From a virus, in the IMG/VR virus record IMGVR_UViG_3300042306_000354, positions 1 through 20,043 of that record: a stretch of DNA of 20,043 nucleotides. One strand, 5' to 3'. The position numbers and the translations under genes were made by a program. The notes beneath the pieces were generated by a model. That model saw only the letters and a program-made list of their open reading frames with translations. It ran no database searches and was not told the DNA's origin. Below, in pieces: positions 1 through 6,693 of this stretch; the stretch's first letter is position 1, and each line of letters opens with the position of its first letter.

Positions 1-111
1 ATGGCATCTTACATCCCAAGCCGGCTGGCTCGACATACATACCACGGGTGGCTCTTGTGGATCGTTCATGGGGTGGGGTCAGCCGGCCCTTTTACACGGG
101 GCTAAACGCAA
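1..111 (+). other. Left edge, possibly the end of an upstream gene
   Basis: The first 111 bases hold no gene that can be assigned. Frame 1 is open from base 1 to a TAA at 103-105, which overlaps the late signal element at 91-109. This could be the tail of an upstream gene. By lambda gene order that gene would be the terminase large subunit, but the roughly 34 residues show no terminase motif. Frames 2 and 3 are also open here and run on out of phase into the next gene, so the reading frame cannot be decided. Confidence 0.3.
91..109 (+). promoter_or_regulatory. Late signal element, copy 1 (degenerate)
   Basis: TTTACA, a three-base spacer (CGG), then GGCTAAACGC. This differs from the consensus TTGACA-N3-GGCTAAACCC at two positions. 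It ends two bases before the ATG of the first gene. The spacing matches the four exact copies in this window. Its function is inferred from recurrence and position only. Confidence 0.55.
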
Positions 112-378
112 ATGGCACGACCCCAAGGTATCTTCCTTATTTTCGACATTTGCGACATCCTTGAGATTGTCGCCAAGGCGAAGGAACTCCTGAAGCAGGG
201 TAAGACCATGATGGAATACTCCGACTCCGGCACGAATGTCGTGAAGGAGTTCCCGATGGACATCTCCACCGTCTTGGTGGAATGCCGCTACGCGCTGATG
301 GTCAAAGACCCCCAGACCTACGGCTCCGTCGACCGTGTCAGGGTCATCAATATGCTCAATAACTTCCGAGGACTCTGA
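112..378 (+). CDS. Small gpW-like head-tail joining protein (putative)
   Basis: This 88-residue protein lies directly before the portal gene, where lambda-type phages encode gpW, the small joiner that binds the portal after packaging. Residues 14-30 look like an amphipathic helix (ILEIVAKAKELLKQG). A short beta-hairpin-like stretch (MMEYSDSGTNVVKEF) and a second helix follow, which is the alpha-beta-alpha layout of gpW. It is somewhat longer than lambda gpW (68 residues), with an extra hydrophobic N-terminus. The ATG follows late signal copy 1 and the stop overlaps the portal start (TGATG). The gpW call rests on position and layout, not clear sequence identity; it could be an unrelated small protein. 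Confidence 0.5.
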   Translation: MARPQGIFLIFDICDILEIVAKAKELLKQGKTMMEYSDSGTNVVKEFPMDISTVLVECRYALMVKDPQTYGSVDRVRVINMLNNFRGL

Positions 379-1970
379 TGCGACCCAAAAAGCCGAGCAA
401 GCCTGCCATCCCGCAGGCCAAGAAACCTAAGACGCCCAAGCGAGCTGCCGTGACGGTGCCGCAGAAGCAGGCGTCTGGAGGCGGCTCTGGCCCGGGCATC
501 TTCTCCAATTTCGAGTCGGCAAAGTTCAGCAACAAGCGTTCTTGGATTTGGTCGTCTTGGCCGCAGGACTTCAAGAAGACCATGACGGTCTTCGACCGCA
601 TGGAGACCACGCGCAAGATGCGCTGGTTGGAGTTGAACGCCGGCCTGATCCGTCAGGTGCTGTCGGACATGGCCCTCTACACGGTCGGGGCTGGCATCAA
701 GCCCCAGTCCCAGTCTGGCGACGAGATGTGGGACGACGCCGCAGAAATTTACTTCAAGCAATGGGCTTCCCGCGCCTGTGATATCACGGGACGGTTCTCG
801 TTCTTTGAACTCCAGCACATCTGCTGCCGCCTGATGGATCGTGACGGCGAGTGCTTCATCATCAAGACCCGTGGCCCCGGCGGAGAACCCCGTCTTCAGG
901 TCATCGAGAGCCACCGTGTCGGTAACTCATCGAATAACGAAGTGCCTCCGGGCATGGTGGACGGTATTCAGTTCGGCCCCTACGGTCAGCCCATTTTCTA
1001 CAACGTCATCCGTTCCGACGGCTCCAGCCGCCTGGTGCCGGCCAATGCCGTGATGCATCTCTACGAACCTGAGCTGGCCTCGGGTGCGCGAGCCTACAGC
1101 CCCCTCCAGCACTCGATCAACAACTTGGTCGATATGCTGGAAATCCTGTCCCTCGAAAAACTCGCCGTGAAGACGGCGTCGGACATCACTCGCACGATCA
1201 CCCGTGAGAATCCGAACTTCGACGGCACCCAGTCCGACTTTGAAGCCTTCGGCATGAAGCCGCAGGACTACGGCGACGGCATGACCGACCCGAGCGAGGC
1301 TTCGACCTTCCTCGGCGGCAAGGTGCTGGCCCTCGCCCCCGGCGAACGCCTGGAGTCCTTTGAGTCGAACCGCCCGAACAAGACCTTCGACGGATTCATC
1401 GAACACCTTGAGCGTGACTCCCTCGCAGGGATGCTCCCCTACGAATTCAGCGCGAACCCGACGAAGGCAGGCGGAGCTGTGATGAGGTTCGTCGTCGCCA
1501 AGGCCGACCGCAAGTTCTCCCATCGCCAGCAGGTGATGATCCAGCGTTTCCTCACCCCCGTATGGGGCTACGTCATCGGCTGTGCCATCAAGGACGGCTT
1601 CCTCCGCTCGACCGAGTACTGGACGAACGTCACTTGGACGACCCCCCGCCGTGTCACCGTCGACGCCGGTCGTGACGCGCAGCAGAACCGCATGGACATC
1701 GAGTCCGGCCTCAAGAGCCTTACGGACAACTACCTTGAAGAGGGTCTCGACCCGAAGGAGAAGATGCGCGAGAACGCCGCCGAAAAGCGATACCTGCTCG
1801 ACCTGTCCAAGGAGTTCGACGTCCCGCTGTCGATGCTCTACAAGCCGCAGAACGTCGCCCCCGCCGACATCAACGCATCCGTCGCCGATGACGAGGTCAA
1901 GATGGACGACGGTGCGAAGATCGTCGAAGACGACGTCGACCCGGACGACGAAGAAACCTTCAACAAATAA
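378..1970 (+). CDS. Phage portal protein (lambda gpB family)
   Basis: This 530-residue protein forms the dodecameric ring at the capsid vertex through which DNA is packaged and ejected. The body matches lambda-type portals. Early on is a helix-rich segment with RWLELNAGLIRQVLSDM. A GAGIKPQ strand follows, then a domain with LMDRDGECFI and LQVIESHRV. After these come a clip/stem region and a C-terminal part with SHRQQVMIQRFLTPVWGYVI. The N-terminal 35 residues are basic and the last 40 very acidic (DDDVDPDDEE-like), which is usual for the disordered ends of portals. A GAGG Shine-Dalgarno-like sequence lies about seven bases before the ATG, one of few in this window. The start overlaps the previous stop. 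Length is normal for the family. Confidence 0.93.
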   Translation: MRPKKPSKPAIPQAKKPKTPKRAAVTVPQKQASGGGSGPGIFSNFESAKFSNKRSWIWSSWPQDFKKTMTVFDRMETTRKMRWLELNAGLIRQVLSDMALYTVGAGIKPQSQSGDEMWDDAAEIYFKQWASRACDITGRFSFFELQHICCRLMDRDGECFIIKTRGPGGEPRLQVIESHRVGNSSNNEVPPGMVDGIQFGPYGQPIFYNVIRSDGSSRLVPANAVMHLYEPELASGARAYSPLQHSINNLVDMLEILSLEKLAVKTASDITRTITRENPNFDGTQSDFEAFGMKPQDYGDGMTDPSEASTFLGGKVLALAPGERLESFESNRPNKTFDGFIEHLERDSLAGMLPYEFSANPTKAGGAVMRFVVAKADRKFSHRQQVMIQRFLTPVWGYVIGCAIKDGFLRSTEYWTNVTWTTPRRVTVDAGRDAQQNRMDIESGLKSLTDNYLEEGLDPKEKMRENAAEKRYLLDLSKEFDVPLSMLYKPQNVAPADINASVADDEVKMDDGAKIVEDDVDPDDEETFNK

Positions 1971-1973
1971 TCC

Positions 1974-3053
1974 ATGTATTCCCTTTCCAACGCTTTCAAG
2001 ACCTTCTCGCCGATACTAATCGAGCCGACGAAGGCCAAGGCTTACCTCGACAAGGTGGCCGAAATCTCCCCCGCCGACATCAAGGGCAACGGGGATATCG
2101 AGGACATGATGGAGATGCTCTTTGGCCCACGTCCGATGCTCGTCAAGAGCGGCGAGCTGGCAATCATCCCCGTCAAGGGAGTCATCGGTTCCGGCCTTAC
2201 GGAACTCGAAAAGATGATGGGCGCGGTCGACGTCGATGACGTCGAAGAGATGTTGGAGGAAGCCGAGCGTGACCCCGGCGTCGAGCATATCATCTTTGAC
2301 TTCGACTCGCCTGGTGGCACGGTCACCGGCGTTCCCGAACTCGCCGAACGCATCCGCAAGTGCAAGAAGCACACCATCGGCTACACCTGCAAGCAGTCCT
2401 GCTCCGCAGCCATGTGGCTGATGAGCCAATGCGATGAGACCTACGCCAGCCCGTCGGCCACCGTCGGCAGCATCGGCGTCTACATTCCGTTCTACGACAT
2501 GAAGGCGGCTTTCGCCGAAGACGGCATCACCGTCGACCTGATCAAGTCAGGCTGGGCCAAGGGAGCTGGTTTCGCCGGCACCTCCCTCACCCCCGAACAG
2601 CGTAAACTCTTCCAAGACGACTGCGACGAGTCCCACGCCTGGTTCATTTCCGACATCCTCAAGGTTCGCACCTACGCCGACCCCATTGATATGCAGGGTC
2701 AATGCTGGACGGGCAAGAAAGCCGCCGAGAAGAACCTCATCTCTGGCCTGATGAACACCCTTGACGATGTCCTGATGGCCATCGACCCCGAGGAATACGC
2801 CATTTACGAACGCGCCGAAAAACAGGTGCCTTCGACCGGCCCCGCCGGCTACGCCCAGGCCGCCGATGTCTCTCCCGAGCAGGGCGAGAAAGACGACGGC
2901 GTCGCTCCGATCTCCGACGACAAGAAGAAGAAAAAGAAGAAAAAGAAGAAGCCCGACGGCACGGACTCGGATGAAGACGAGGACGAGGACGAAGCCGAGA
3001 TTCCTGACGACGGATGCCCCCCTGTGGACACCGACTGCAAGCCCAAGGCTTGA
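1974..3053 (+). CDS. S49-family capsid maturation protease (lambda gpC / SppA-like)
   Basis: This 359-residue serine peptidase probably trims scaffold and capsid proteins during prohead maturation. The SppA/ClpP-like fold is clear: FDFDSPGGTVTG at 108-119 forms the oxyanion region, CSAAMWLMS holds the probable nucleophile Ser144, PSATVGSIGV spans 160-169, and IKSGWAKGAG holds the probable catalytic Lys196. The C-terminus is unusual. Ten consecutive lysines (317-326) are followed by an acidic Asp/Glu run (about 331-341). It starts three bases after the portal stop with no Shine-Dalgarno sequence. Its stop codon lies inside late signal copy 2, so the next transcription unit begins at its very end. 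Unlike lambda C/Nu3, the scaffold here is a separate downstream gene. Confidence 0.9.
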   Translation: MYSLSNAFKTFSPILIEPTKAKAYLDKVAEISPADIKGNGDIEDMMEMLFGPRPMLVKSGELAIIPVKGVIGSGLTELEKMMGAVDVDDVEEMLEEAERDPGVEHIIFDFDSPGGTVTGVPELAERIRKCKKHTIGYTCKQSCSAAMWLMSQCDETYASPSATVGSIGVYIPFYDMKAAFAEDGITVDLIKSGWAKGAGFAGTSLTPEQRKLFQDDCDESHAWFISDILKVRTYADPIDMQGQCWTGKKAAEKNLISGLMNTLDDVLMAIDPEEYAIYERAEKQVPSTGPAGYAQAADVSPEQGEKDDGVAPISDDKKKKKKKKKKPDGTDSDEDEDEDEAEIPDDGCPPVDTDCKPKA

Positions 3054-3068
3054 CACTTGGCTAAACCC
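3050..3068 (+). promoter_or_regulatory. Late signal element, copy 2
   Basis: Exact TTGACA, spacer CTT, GGCTAAACCC. It overlaps the stop codon of the protease gene and ends three bases before the ATG at 3072. Bases 3056-3060 can pair with 3067-3071 around a CTAAAC loop. It lies just ahead of the scaffold and capsid genes, which need high expression. A promoter or expression role is inferred. Confidence 0.65.
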
Positions 3069-3071
3069 AAG

Positions 3072-3533
3072 ATGACGCTCGAAGAACGCCTTAACTCGCT
3101 GAAGGAAGCCTTCACCGGCAAGACCGCTGAGGTCGAAGCCAAGGCCAGCGAAGTTGCCTCCCTGTCCGCTAAGGTGGACGAAATGACCGCTGCGATGTCC
3201 GCTAAGGACGCTTCGCTCGCCGAGTTCGCCGCCAAGGTCGAAGACCTTTCGGCCAAGCTCGCCGCCGCCGATGAACTTCGTGCGAAGGCCGAAGCCCAGG
3301 CTAAGGAAATCCACGCCTCTCAGGAAACCGCTGGCAAGAAGGCCGCTGCTATCGCCGCCTCCGTCGGCGTCTCCCCCCTTGAAGTCACCCCCGCCGAAGT
3401 CGCCGCTACCTCCAAGAGCGACGAGGATATCTCCGCCGAGTGGGTGGCCCTCAAGCAGAAGGACGGCAAAGCCGCCTCTGATTTCTACAGCAAGAACCGT
3501 CCGGCCATCCTCCGCGCCGCCGGCCTTCGCTGA
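3072..3533 (+). CDS. Coiled-coil capsid scaffold protein
   Basis: This 153-residue protein sits between the maturation protease and the major capsid protein, the standard slot for an assembly scaffold. Residues 5 to about 85 are an Ala/Lys/Glu-rich heptad coiled coil (EVEAKASEVASLSAKVDEM is typical). The C-terminal quarter is compact and helical (EWVALKQKDGKAASDFY) and is the likely capsid-binding end. An in-frame TTG at 3057 would add five residues, but those bases belong to late signal copy 2. In the other copies the element lies outside the gene, so ATG 3072 is preferred. A head decoration protein is less likely because of the long coiled coil. Confidence 0.75.
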   Translation: MTLEERLNSLKEAFTGKTAEVEAKASEVASLSAKVDEMTAAMSAKDASLAEFAAKVEDLSAKLAAADELRAKAEAQAKEIHASQETAGKKAAAIAASVGVSPLEVTPAEVAATSKSDEDISAEWVALKQKDGKAASDFYSKNRPAILRAAGLR

Positions 3534-3568
3534 TCCTTTCCCTCTCCAACCCAAACTAACTCCCTACT

Positions 3569-4483
3569 ATGTCTAACAGCATTGGTGGCTTGACCCTCCA
3601 GCTCGTCGCTGAAGAGTCCCTCCGCACCCTCGTCCCCGAACTCGTTCCCCTGACCGAGATCGCCGTCACCGACTTCGGCAACTACGTCGCCGAGCGCGGC
3701 ACCACGGTTCACACCCGTTACGCCGACTCCTTCACGGCCACGACCTTCAACCCGGCCAACGGTTTCGTCCCCGCCGACGCTAACTCGACGGACGTCCCCG
3801 TGACCATCGCCGACCTGAAGTATGTCGACGTCGCCTTCACCGACTACGAAGCCTCCACCCTCAGCCTGGAACGCCTCCGTCGCCTCTTCTTCGCCCCGAT
3901 CGCCAACGCCGTCCAGAAGTCCCTGTTCGACGAAGTCCTCTCCAAGGTGACCGCCGCTAACTTCGCCAACGCTGCTTACTCCGGCTCCACCGCTGGTTTC
4001 AACCGCATCGCCGTTGCGAACGCCGCCAAGAACCTGACCAAGGCCAACCTGCCTCACATGAACCGCAAGCTCCTGCTCTCGCCGGACGCTCTCGGCCAGC
4101 TCGTTCAGGATGCGTCTGTCGCCCAGACCTTCTCCTACGGTAACAGCGATGTGATCCAGAAGAACGCCATCAGCAAGGAACTCCACGGCTTCAGCGTCTC
4201 CGAGTACAACGGCTTCCCGACCTCTGGTACGCCCTTCACCGAAGGTCTCAACGGTGTGGCCTCCTGCAAGGAAGGTCTCGTCATCGTGACCCGTGTTCCT
4301 GCTACCCCGACCACCGGCGGTGGCGAACAGATGGTCGTTCAGGACCCGGACAGCAAGTTCTCCTTCGCTCTCCGCTACTGGTACAACTGGCAGGCCGGTA
4401 AGCACAATATGTCGGCCCTCTGGCTCGTTGGTTCTGCGGTCGGTAACCCGAACGCCCTCCAGCGCATCGCCTTCACCTCGTAA
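3569..4483 (+). CDS. Major capsid protein (HK97 fold)
   Basis: This 304-residue protein is the expected main shell subunit, coming right after protease and scaffold. The N-terminal third has the pattern of P22-coat/HK97-fold capsids: a helix, NYVAERGTTVHTRYADSFTATTF (the strand before the P-domain, residues about 31-53), then VPVTIADLKYVDVAFTDYEAS. The C-terminal part is beta-rich and ends in a short strand. Codon use is the most C-ending and uniform in the window, consistent with high expression. No Shine-Dalgarno sequence is visible; the 35 bases before the ATG are pyrimidine-rich. Two hairpins directly follow the stop, the second looking like an intrinsic terminator. Confidence 0.88.
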   Translation: MSNSIGGLTLQLVAEESLRTLVPELVPLTEIAVTDFGNYVAERGTTVHTRYADSFTATTFNPANGFVPADANSTDVPVTIADLKYVDVAFTDYEASTLSLERLRRLFFAPIANAVQKSLFDEVLSKVTAANFANAAYSGSTAGFNRIAVANAAKNLTKANLPHMNRKLLLSPDALGQLVQDASVAQTFSYGNSDVIQKNAISKELHGFSVSEYNGFPTSGTPFTEGLNGVASCKEGLVIVTRVPATPTTGGGEQMVVQDPDSKFSFALRYWYNWQAGKHNMSALWLVGSAVGNPNALQRIAFTS

Positions 4484-4484
4484 G

Positions 4485-4511
4485 TTTCGGGGGAGTTTAA
4501 AATCCCCCAAA
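4485..4511 (+). other. Hairpin immediately after the capsid gene
   Basis: GGGGGA at 4489-4494 pairs with TCCCCC at 4503-4508 around an eight-base loop, and TTT/AAA can extend the stem past one unpaired C. It starts one base past the capsid stop codon. There is no T-run, so an mRNA 3'-end stabiliser, or part of a double terminator with the next hairpin, is more likely than a terminator by itself. Confidence 0.5.
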
Positions 4512-4522
4512 GCGACAATGCG

Positions 4523-4563
4523 AAGCCCTCTCCCCGCGCCACGGGGGGAGGGTTTCTTATTTT
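4523..4563 (+). terminator. Rho-independent terminator after the capsid gene
   Basis: AAGCCCTCTCCCC pairs with GGGGGGAGGGTTT (up to 13 pairs, including G-U pairs) around a seven-base GCGCCAC loop. A T-rich tract (TTTCTTATTTT) follows directly. This is a classic intrinsic terminator. It would confine strong transcription to the capsid unit. The next late signal element begins within the T-tract. Confidence 0.8.
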
Positions 4564-4580
4564 GACAATGGGCTAAACCC
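4562..4580 (+). promoter_or_regulatory. Late signal element, copy 3
   Basis: Exact TTGACA, spacer ATG, GGCTAAACCC, directly abutting the ATG at 4581. It starts in the T-tract of the capsid terminator, so expression downstream plausibly restarts here. Bases 4564-4572 and 4578-4585 form an eight-pair stem with one bulged A and a CTAAA loop; this stem contains the start codon. The absence of any spacer before the ATG argues against TTGACA being an ordinary sigma-70 -35 box. Confidence 0.7.
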
Positions 4581-4919
4581 ATGTCGGGAATCACGGACGA
4601 ATGGGCTGTAGACGCCTCGGAAATCCTTTCCGAGATTCCTAAGGCCGTGACCGTTAAAAACGTCCCAGGCGGGACGCCAGTAGCCTTAAACGCGCTGATG
4701 TCGCAGCCGGCTATCATGCAGGACTTGGAAACGGGGGGCTTTATGAACCAGACCTCGTTCGACATGAAGTTCCTGCGGACGGACGCCGCCGCCAATCCGG
4801 GGCTGATCGCCTTCGGGAACGTGGTGGCCTATGGGGGTCAGGAGTTCCGCATTATGACCGTGACCGACCGCACCCCCTCCGCCTGGGTCATCGTCAAAGT
4901 CCAGACCAAGGTTCAGTAA
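4581..4919 (+). CDS. Head-tail joining protein (gpFII-like)
   Basis: This 112-residue protein follows the capsid gene and precedes the gpZ-like gene. It therefore fits the connector slot, where lambda gpFII binds the head and offers the docking site for the tail. Length is close to lambda gpFII (117). The layout also fits: a flexible N-terminus, an extended middle (TSFDMKFLRTDAAANPGLIAFGN), and a beta-rich end (VVAYGGQEFRIMTVTD, then AWVIVKVQTKV). The ATG abuts late signal copy 3. The stop TAATG overlaps the next start. A general neck or head-completion protein is the alternative; exact function is inferred. Confidence 0.65.
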   Translation: MSGITDEWAVDASEILSEIPKAVTVKNVPGGTPVALNALMSQPAIMQDLETGGFMNQTSFDMKFLRTDAAANPGLIAFGNVVAYGGQEFRIMTVTDRTPSAWVIVKVQTKVQ

Positions 4920-5878
4920 TGGCCTTAGTGGTCACAGTCGCCAAGGGCGTCAAAGTGGACTACAGCCAGTTCGCCAAGCATCTGGCCATGTACGCAATGG
5001 TCATGCGTAAGTCTTCCGAGCAAATCGTTAAACAGCAGGCGCGGTTGTTTGCCAAGGATATGTGCGACTTTACACCCCCTTTCTCAGGCTCCCAGCCGTC
5101 GATCAGCAAGGGTGGTGAAGGCGGCTTCGGCAACAAGGCTCGCAATAAAGGTCGTAATTCCGTCAGTCGTGACGTCCGTAAGATTTTCTCGCCGCTTGAC
5201 CAAGCTCCCGCAGCAGGGGTGGCCGCTGCCGGCAACCTAGGTATCTTTTCCGCCTGGATTGGTGCCAAGGCTAAACTCCCCCCTCCCCACTACCCGGATT
5301 ACGTCTTCAAGATGCTTGATAAGGGTCGTATCATTGGACAGGGCGAGTTTGAATATTTCAAGCAAGTTGAAGCGAAGAAAGGTACCCCCAAGACCCGCTT
5401 TATGATGGGTACTAACGAAGCCGCCATTAAAGCAATCCATGAACGCCGGCGCGGGAAGCCGTCTTATAAGGTCTACGAGACCGCCAAGACCGAAAAGGTC
5501 TATGTGGACAACTGGAAGCCCGTCGAATCCTACATCAAGCGGGTGCAGCAGCGCGTCGGCAAGCTCAAGTCCGGCTGGTACTACGCTGGCCTTAAACTAG
5601 GCAAGATGCCTACGTCGGCTTGGATTAGCCGTCAGGGGGCTTCCACTTCTATTTACCAAGCACGGCTCGGCGTCGCCGACCCCGTGATCAAGCTCGGCTC
5701 CACCGTAGGCCGTAACTACAGCCAAGGCTACCACTTCATGCGGATGGCCATGAACCACCGTGCGTTCGCCATGCGTGTCGTTATGCTCAAGCATTTGCAA
5801 GCCCCGCGCAACCACGGTAAACTCATCGATGTCATCAACCGTCTGCAAGGCGGCTTCACCCTTACCAACACACCCTGA
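4919..5878 (+). CDS. Tail completion / minor tail protein Z-like
   Basis: This 319-residue protein resembles the gpZ/HK97-gp10 group that caps the tail at the neck. The N-terminal helix QARLFAKDMCDFTPPF (about 41-56) is the family hallmark: a helix of alternating hydrophobics before a DxTPP turn. GKLKSGWYYAGLKLG (about 217-231) is the matching central motif. Between them lies a Gly/Ser- and Arg-rich segment. The protein is strongly basic. It overlaps the previous gene by one base and the next by TGATG, forming a tight unit with the joiner and terminator genes. It is longer than HK97-gp10-type proteins and closer to lambda gpZ (192) plus insertions. Confidence 0.7.
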   Translation: MALVVTVAKGVKVDYSQFAKHLAMYAMVMRKSSEQIVKQQARLFAKDMCDFTPPFSGSQPSISKGGEGGFGNKARNKGRNSVSRDVRKIFSPLDQAPAAGVAAAGNLGIFSAWIGAKAKLPPPHYPDYVFKMLDKGRIIGQGEFEYFKQVEAKKGTPKTRFMMGTNEAAIKAIHERRRGKPSYKVYETAKTEKVYVDNWKPVESYIKRVQQRVGKLKSGWYYAGLKLGKMPTSAWISRQGASTSIYQARLGVADPVIKLGSTVGRNYSQGYHFMRMAMNHRAFAMRVVMLKHLQAPRNHGKLIDVINRLQGGFTLTNTP

Positions 5879-6321
5879 TGTCCAACCCTCCCTTCTTCAG
5901 CTTCCGCACCGTCCTTGAGAACAGGGTGGCCGGCTACCTTGAGCCGCTCTTCCCAGGCGTCGCCGTCCACAAGGGCGTGACCGACGAAATCCGGGTCATC
6001 CCGATCATCATCGCCCACGCCGAGTCCAGCAGCAACATCGAAGACCTCGGCTCCCAGACCCTCGGCAACTACAAGGCGACCCTGAAACTCTACATCTACT
6101 CGTCCGCCGACGACGAGACGCTGGAAGCCCACCGCGCTAGGGTCGTGGAGGTCATCGGAGCCATGCGCGACGTGTCGGCCTTGCAAGCCCTCTGGAACCC
6201 CTCCACGGACGGCCAGTTGTACGACCTGTGGATTGAGAACGACGAGGAAGGCATGAGCCAGCGTCGCTACGGCAACGTGCTGGAATACACCGTCTGGGGC
6301 GTCATGCCCCCGTCCCCTTGA
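5878..6321 (+). CDS. Tail terminator protein (gpU-like)
   Basis: This 147-residue protein sits between the gpZ-like and tail tube genes, the usual place for the hexameric tail terminator that stops tube growth. It has an N-terminal helix (LENRVAGYLEPLF), a strand-rich core with IRVIPIIIAHAESSS and NYKATLKLYIYSSADD, a helix (LEAHRARVVEVIGAM), and a closing strand (NVLEYTVWGVM). This matches the alpha/beta fold and size of gpU-type terminators (about 130-150 residues). It starts on TGATG without a Shine-Dalgarno sequence. Its stop codon (TGA, 6319-6321) lies within late signal copy 4. Identity is inferred from position and layout. Confidence 0.7.
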   Translation: MSNPPFFSFRTVLENRVAGYLEPLFPGVAVHKGVTDEIRVIPIIIAHAESSSNIEDLGSQTLGNYKATLKLYIYSSADDETLEAHRARVVEVIGAMRDVSALQALWNPSTDGQLYDLWIENDEEGMSQRRYGNVLEYTVWGVMPPSP

Positions 6322-6336
6322 CACTTGGCTAAACCC
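6318..6336 (+). promoter_or_regulatory. Late signal element, copy 4
   Basis: Exact TTGACA, spacer CTT, GGCTAAACCC. The TTGACA overlaps the stop of the tail terminator gene, as copy 2 overlaps the protease stop. The element ends eight bases before the ATG of the probable tail tube gene, the most abundant tail protein. Confidence 0.65.
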
Positions 6337-6344
6337 ATACGACT

Positions 6345-6677
6345 ATGGCTATTGATTACGGCGTAGGACATTTTTACGGTCTCCGAGGAACTTCTACTTT
6401 TATGACGCTCCAGTCTGACTCCGTCAGCCAGAGTTTCAAGCTCGACGTCGAAGTTTCAGACGAAGAAGGCCGTGTCATCACCGACCGCCTGGACGATCTC
6501 TTCATCGAGTTTAGTTTCGAGGGTGTTCTTAAAGCATCTGATGCTTTGCCGGCTAATGGTGATCAATTCACCTACGGAGGTATTACTTTTATCACCAAGA
6601 ACATTGAAGATAAAGGTACTAATAAGGACTTCCGCAAGGTTTCTGTAAAGGCAGTCAAGTATCAGGAAATCGCCTAA
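6345..6677 (+). CDS. Probable major tail (tube) protein
   Basis: This 110-residue protein lies between the tail terminator and the chaperone/tape measure genes, where the tail tube subunit is encoded. It looks mostly beta: FMTLQSDSVSQSFKLDVEVSD, then an IEFSFEGVLKASDALPANGDQ segment, a YGGITFITKNIED hairpin, and a KVSVKAVKYQEIA end strand. An SFEGVL...G..F.YGG pattern is common in small tube-like proteins of this fold family. It has its own late signal upstream, fitting high expression. The second half uses many more A/T-ending codons than its neighbours, hinting at a separate origin. It is small for a tube subunit, so a neck or spike-base role cannot be excluded. Confidence 0.6.
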   Translation: MAIDYGVGHFYGLRGTSTFMTLQSDSVSQSFKLDVEVSDEEGRVITDRLDDLFIEFSFEGVLKASDALPANGDQFTYGGITFITKNIEDKGTNKDFRKVSVKAVKYQEIA

Positions 6678-6693
6678 TAGGGCGGCATCCACG

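Noticed and set aside
2925-2960. Ribosomal frameshift in the lysine codon run of the protease
   Set aside because: The shifted frame stops after a few codons and gives no recognisable product.
3050-3055. TTGACA as a sigma-70 -35 box
   Set aside because: A matching -10 box and start site would fall inside the gene in most copies, and the conserved GGCTAAACCC follows at only three bases.
2547-3554. Open frame of 335 codons on the minus strand over protease and scaffold
   Set aside because: Low-complexity Gly/Leu-rich translation, an antisense shadow of well-supported genes.
3485-4795. Open frame of 436 codons on the minus strand opposite the capsid gene
   Set aside because: It is a shadow of the GC-rich capsid gene: Gly/Val/Glu-rich, no domain, and it crosses three real genes and the terminator.
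5264-5277. Further copy of the GGCTAAAC element
   Set aside because: GGCTAAACTCC occurs inside the gpZ-like gene, but no TTGACA lies upstream at the right spacing and no start follows.
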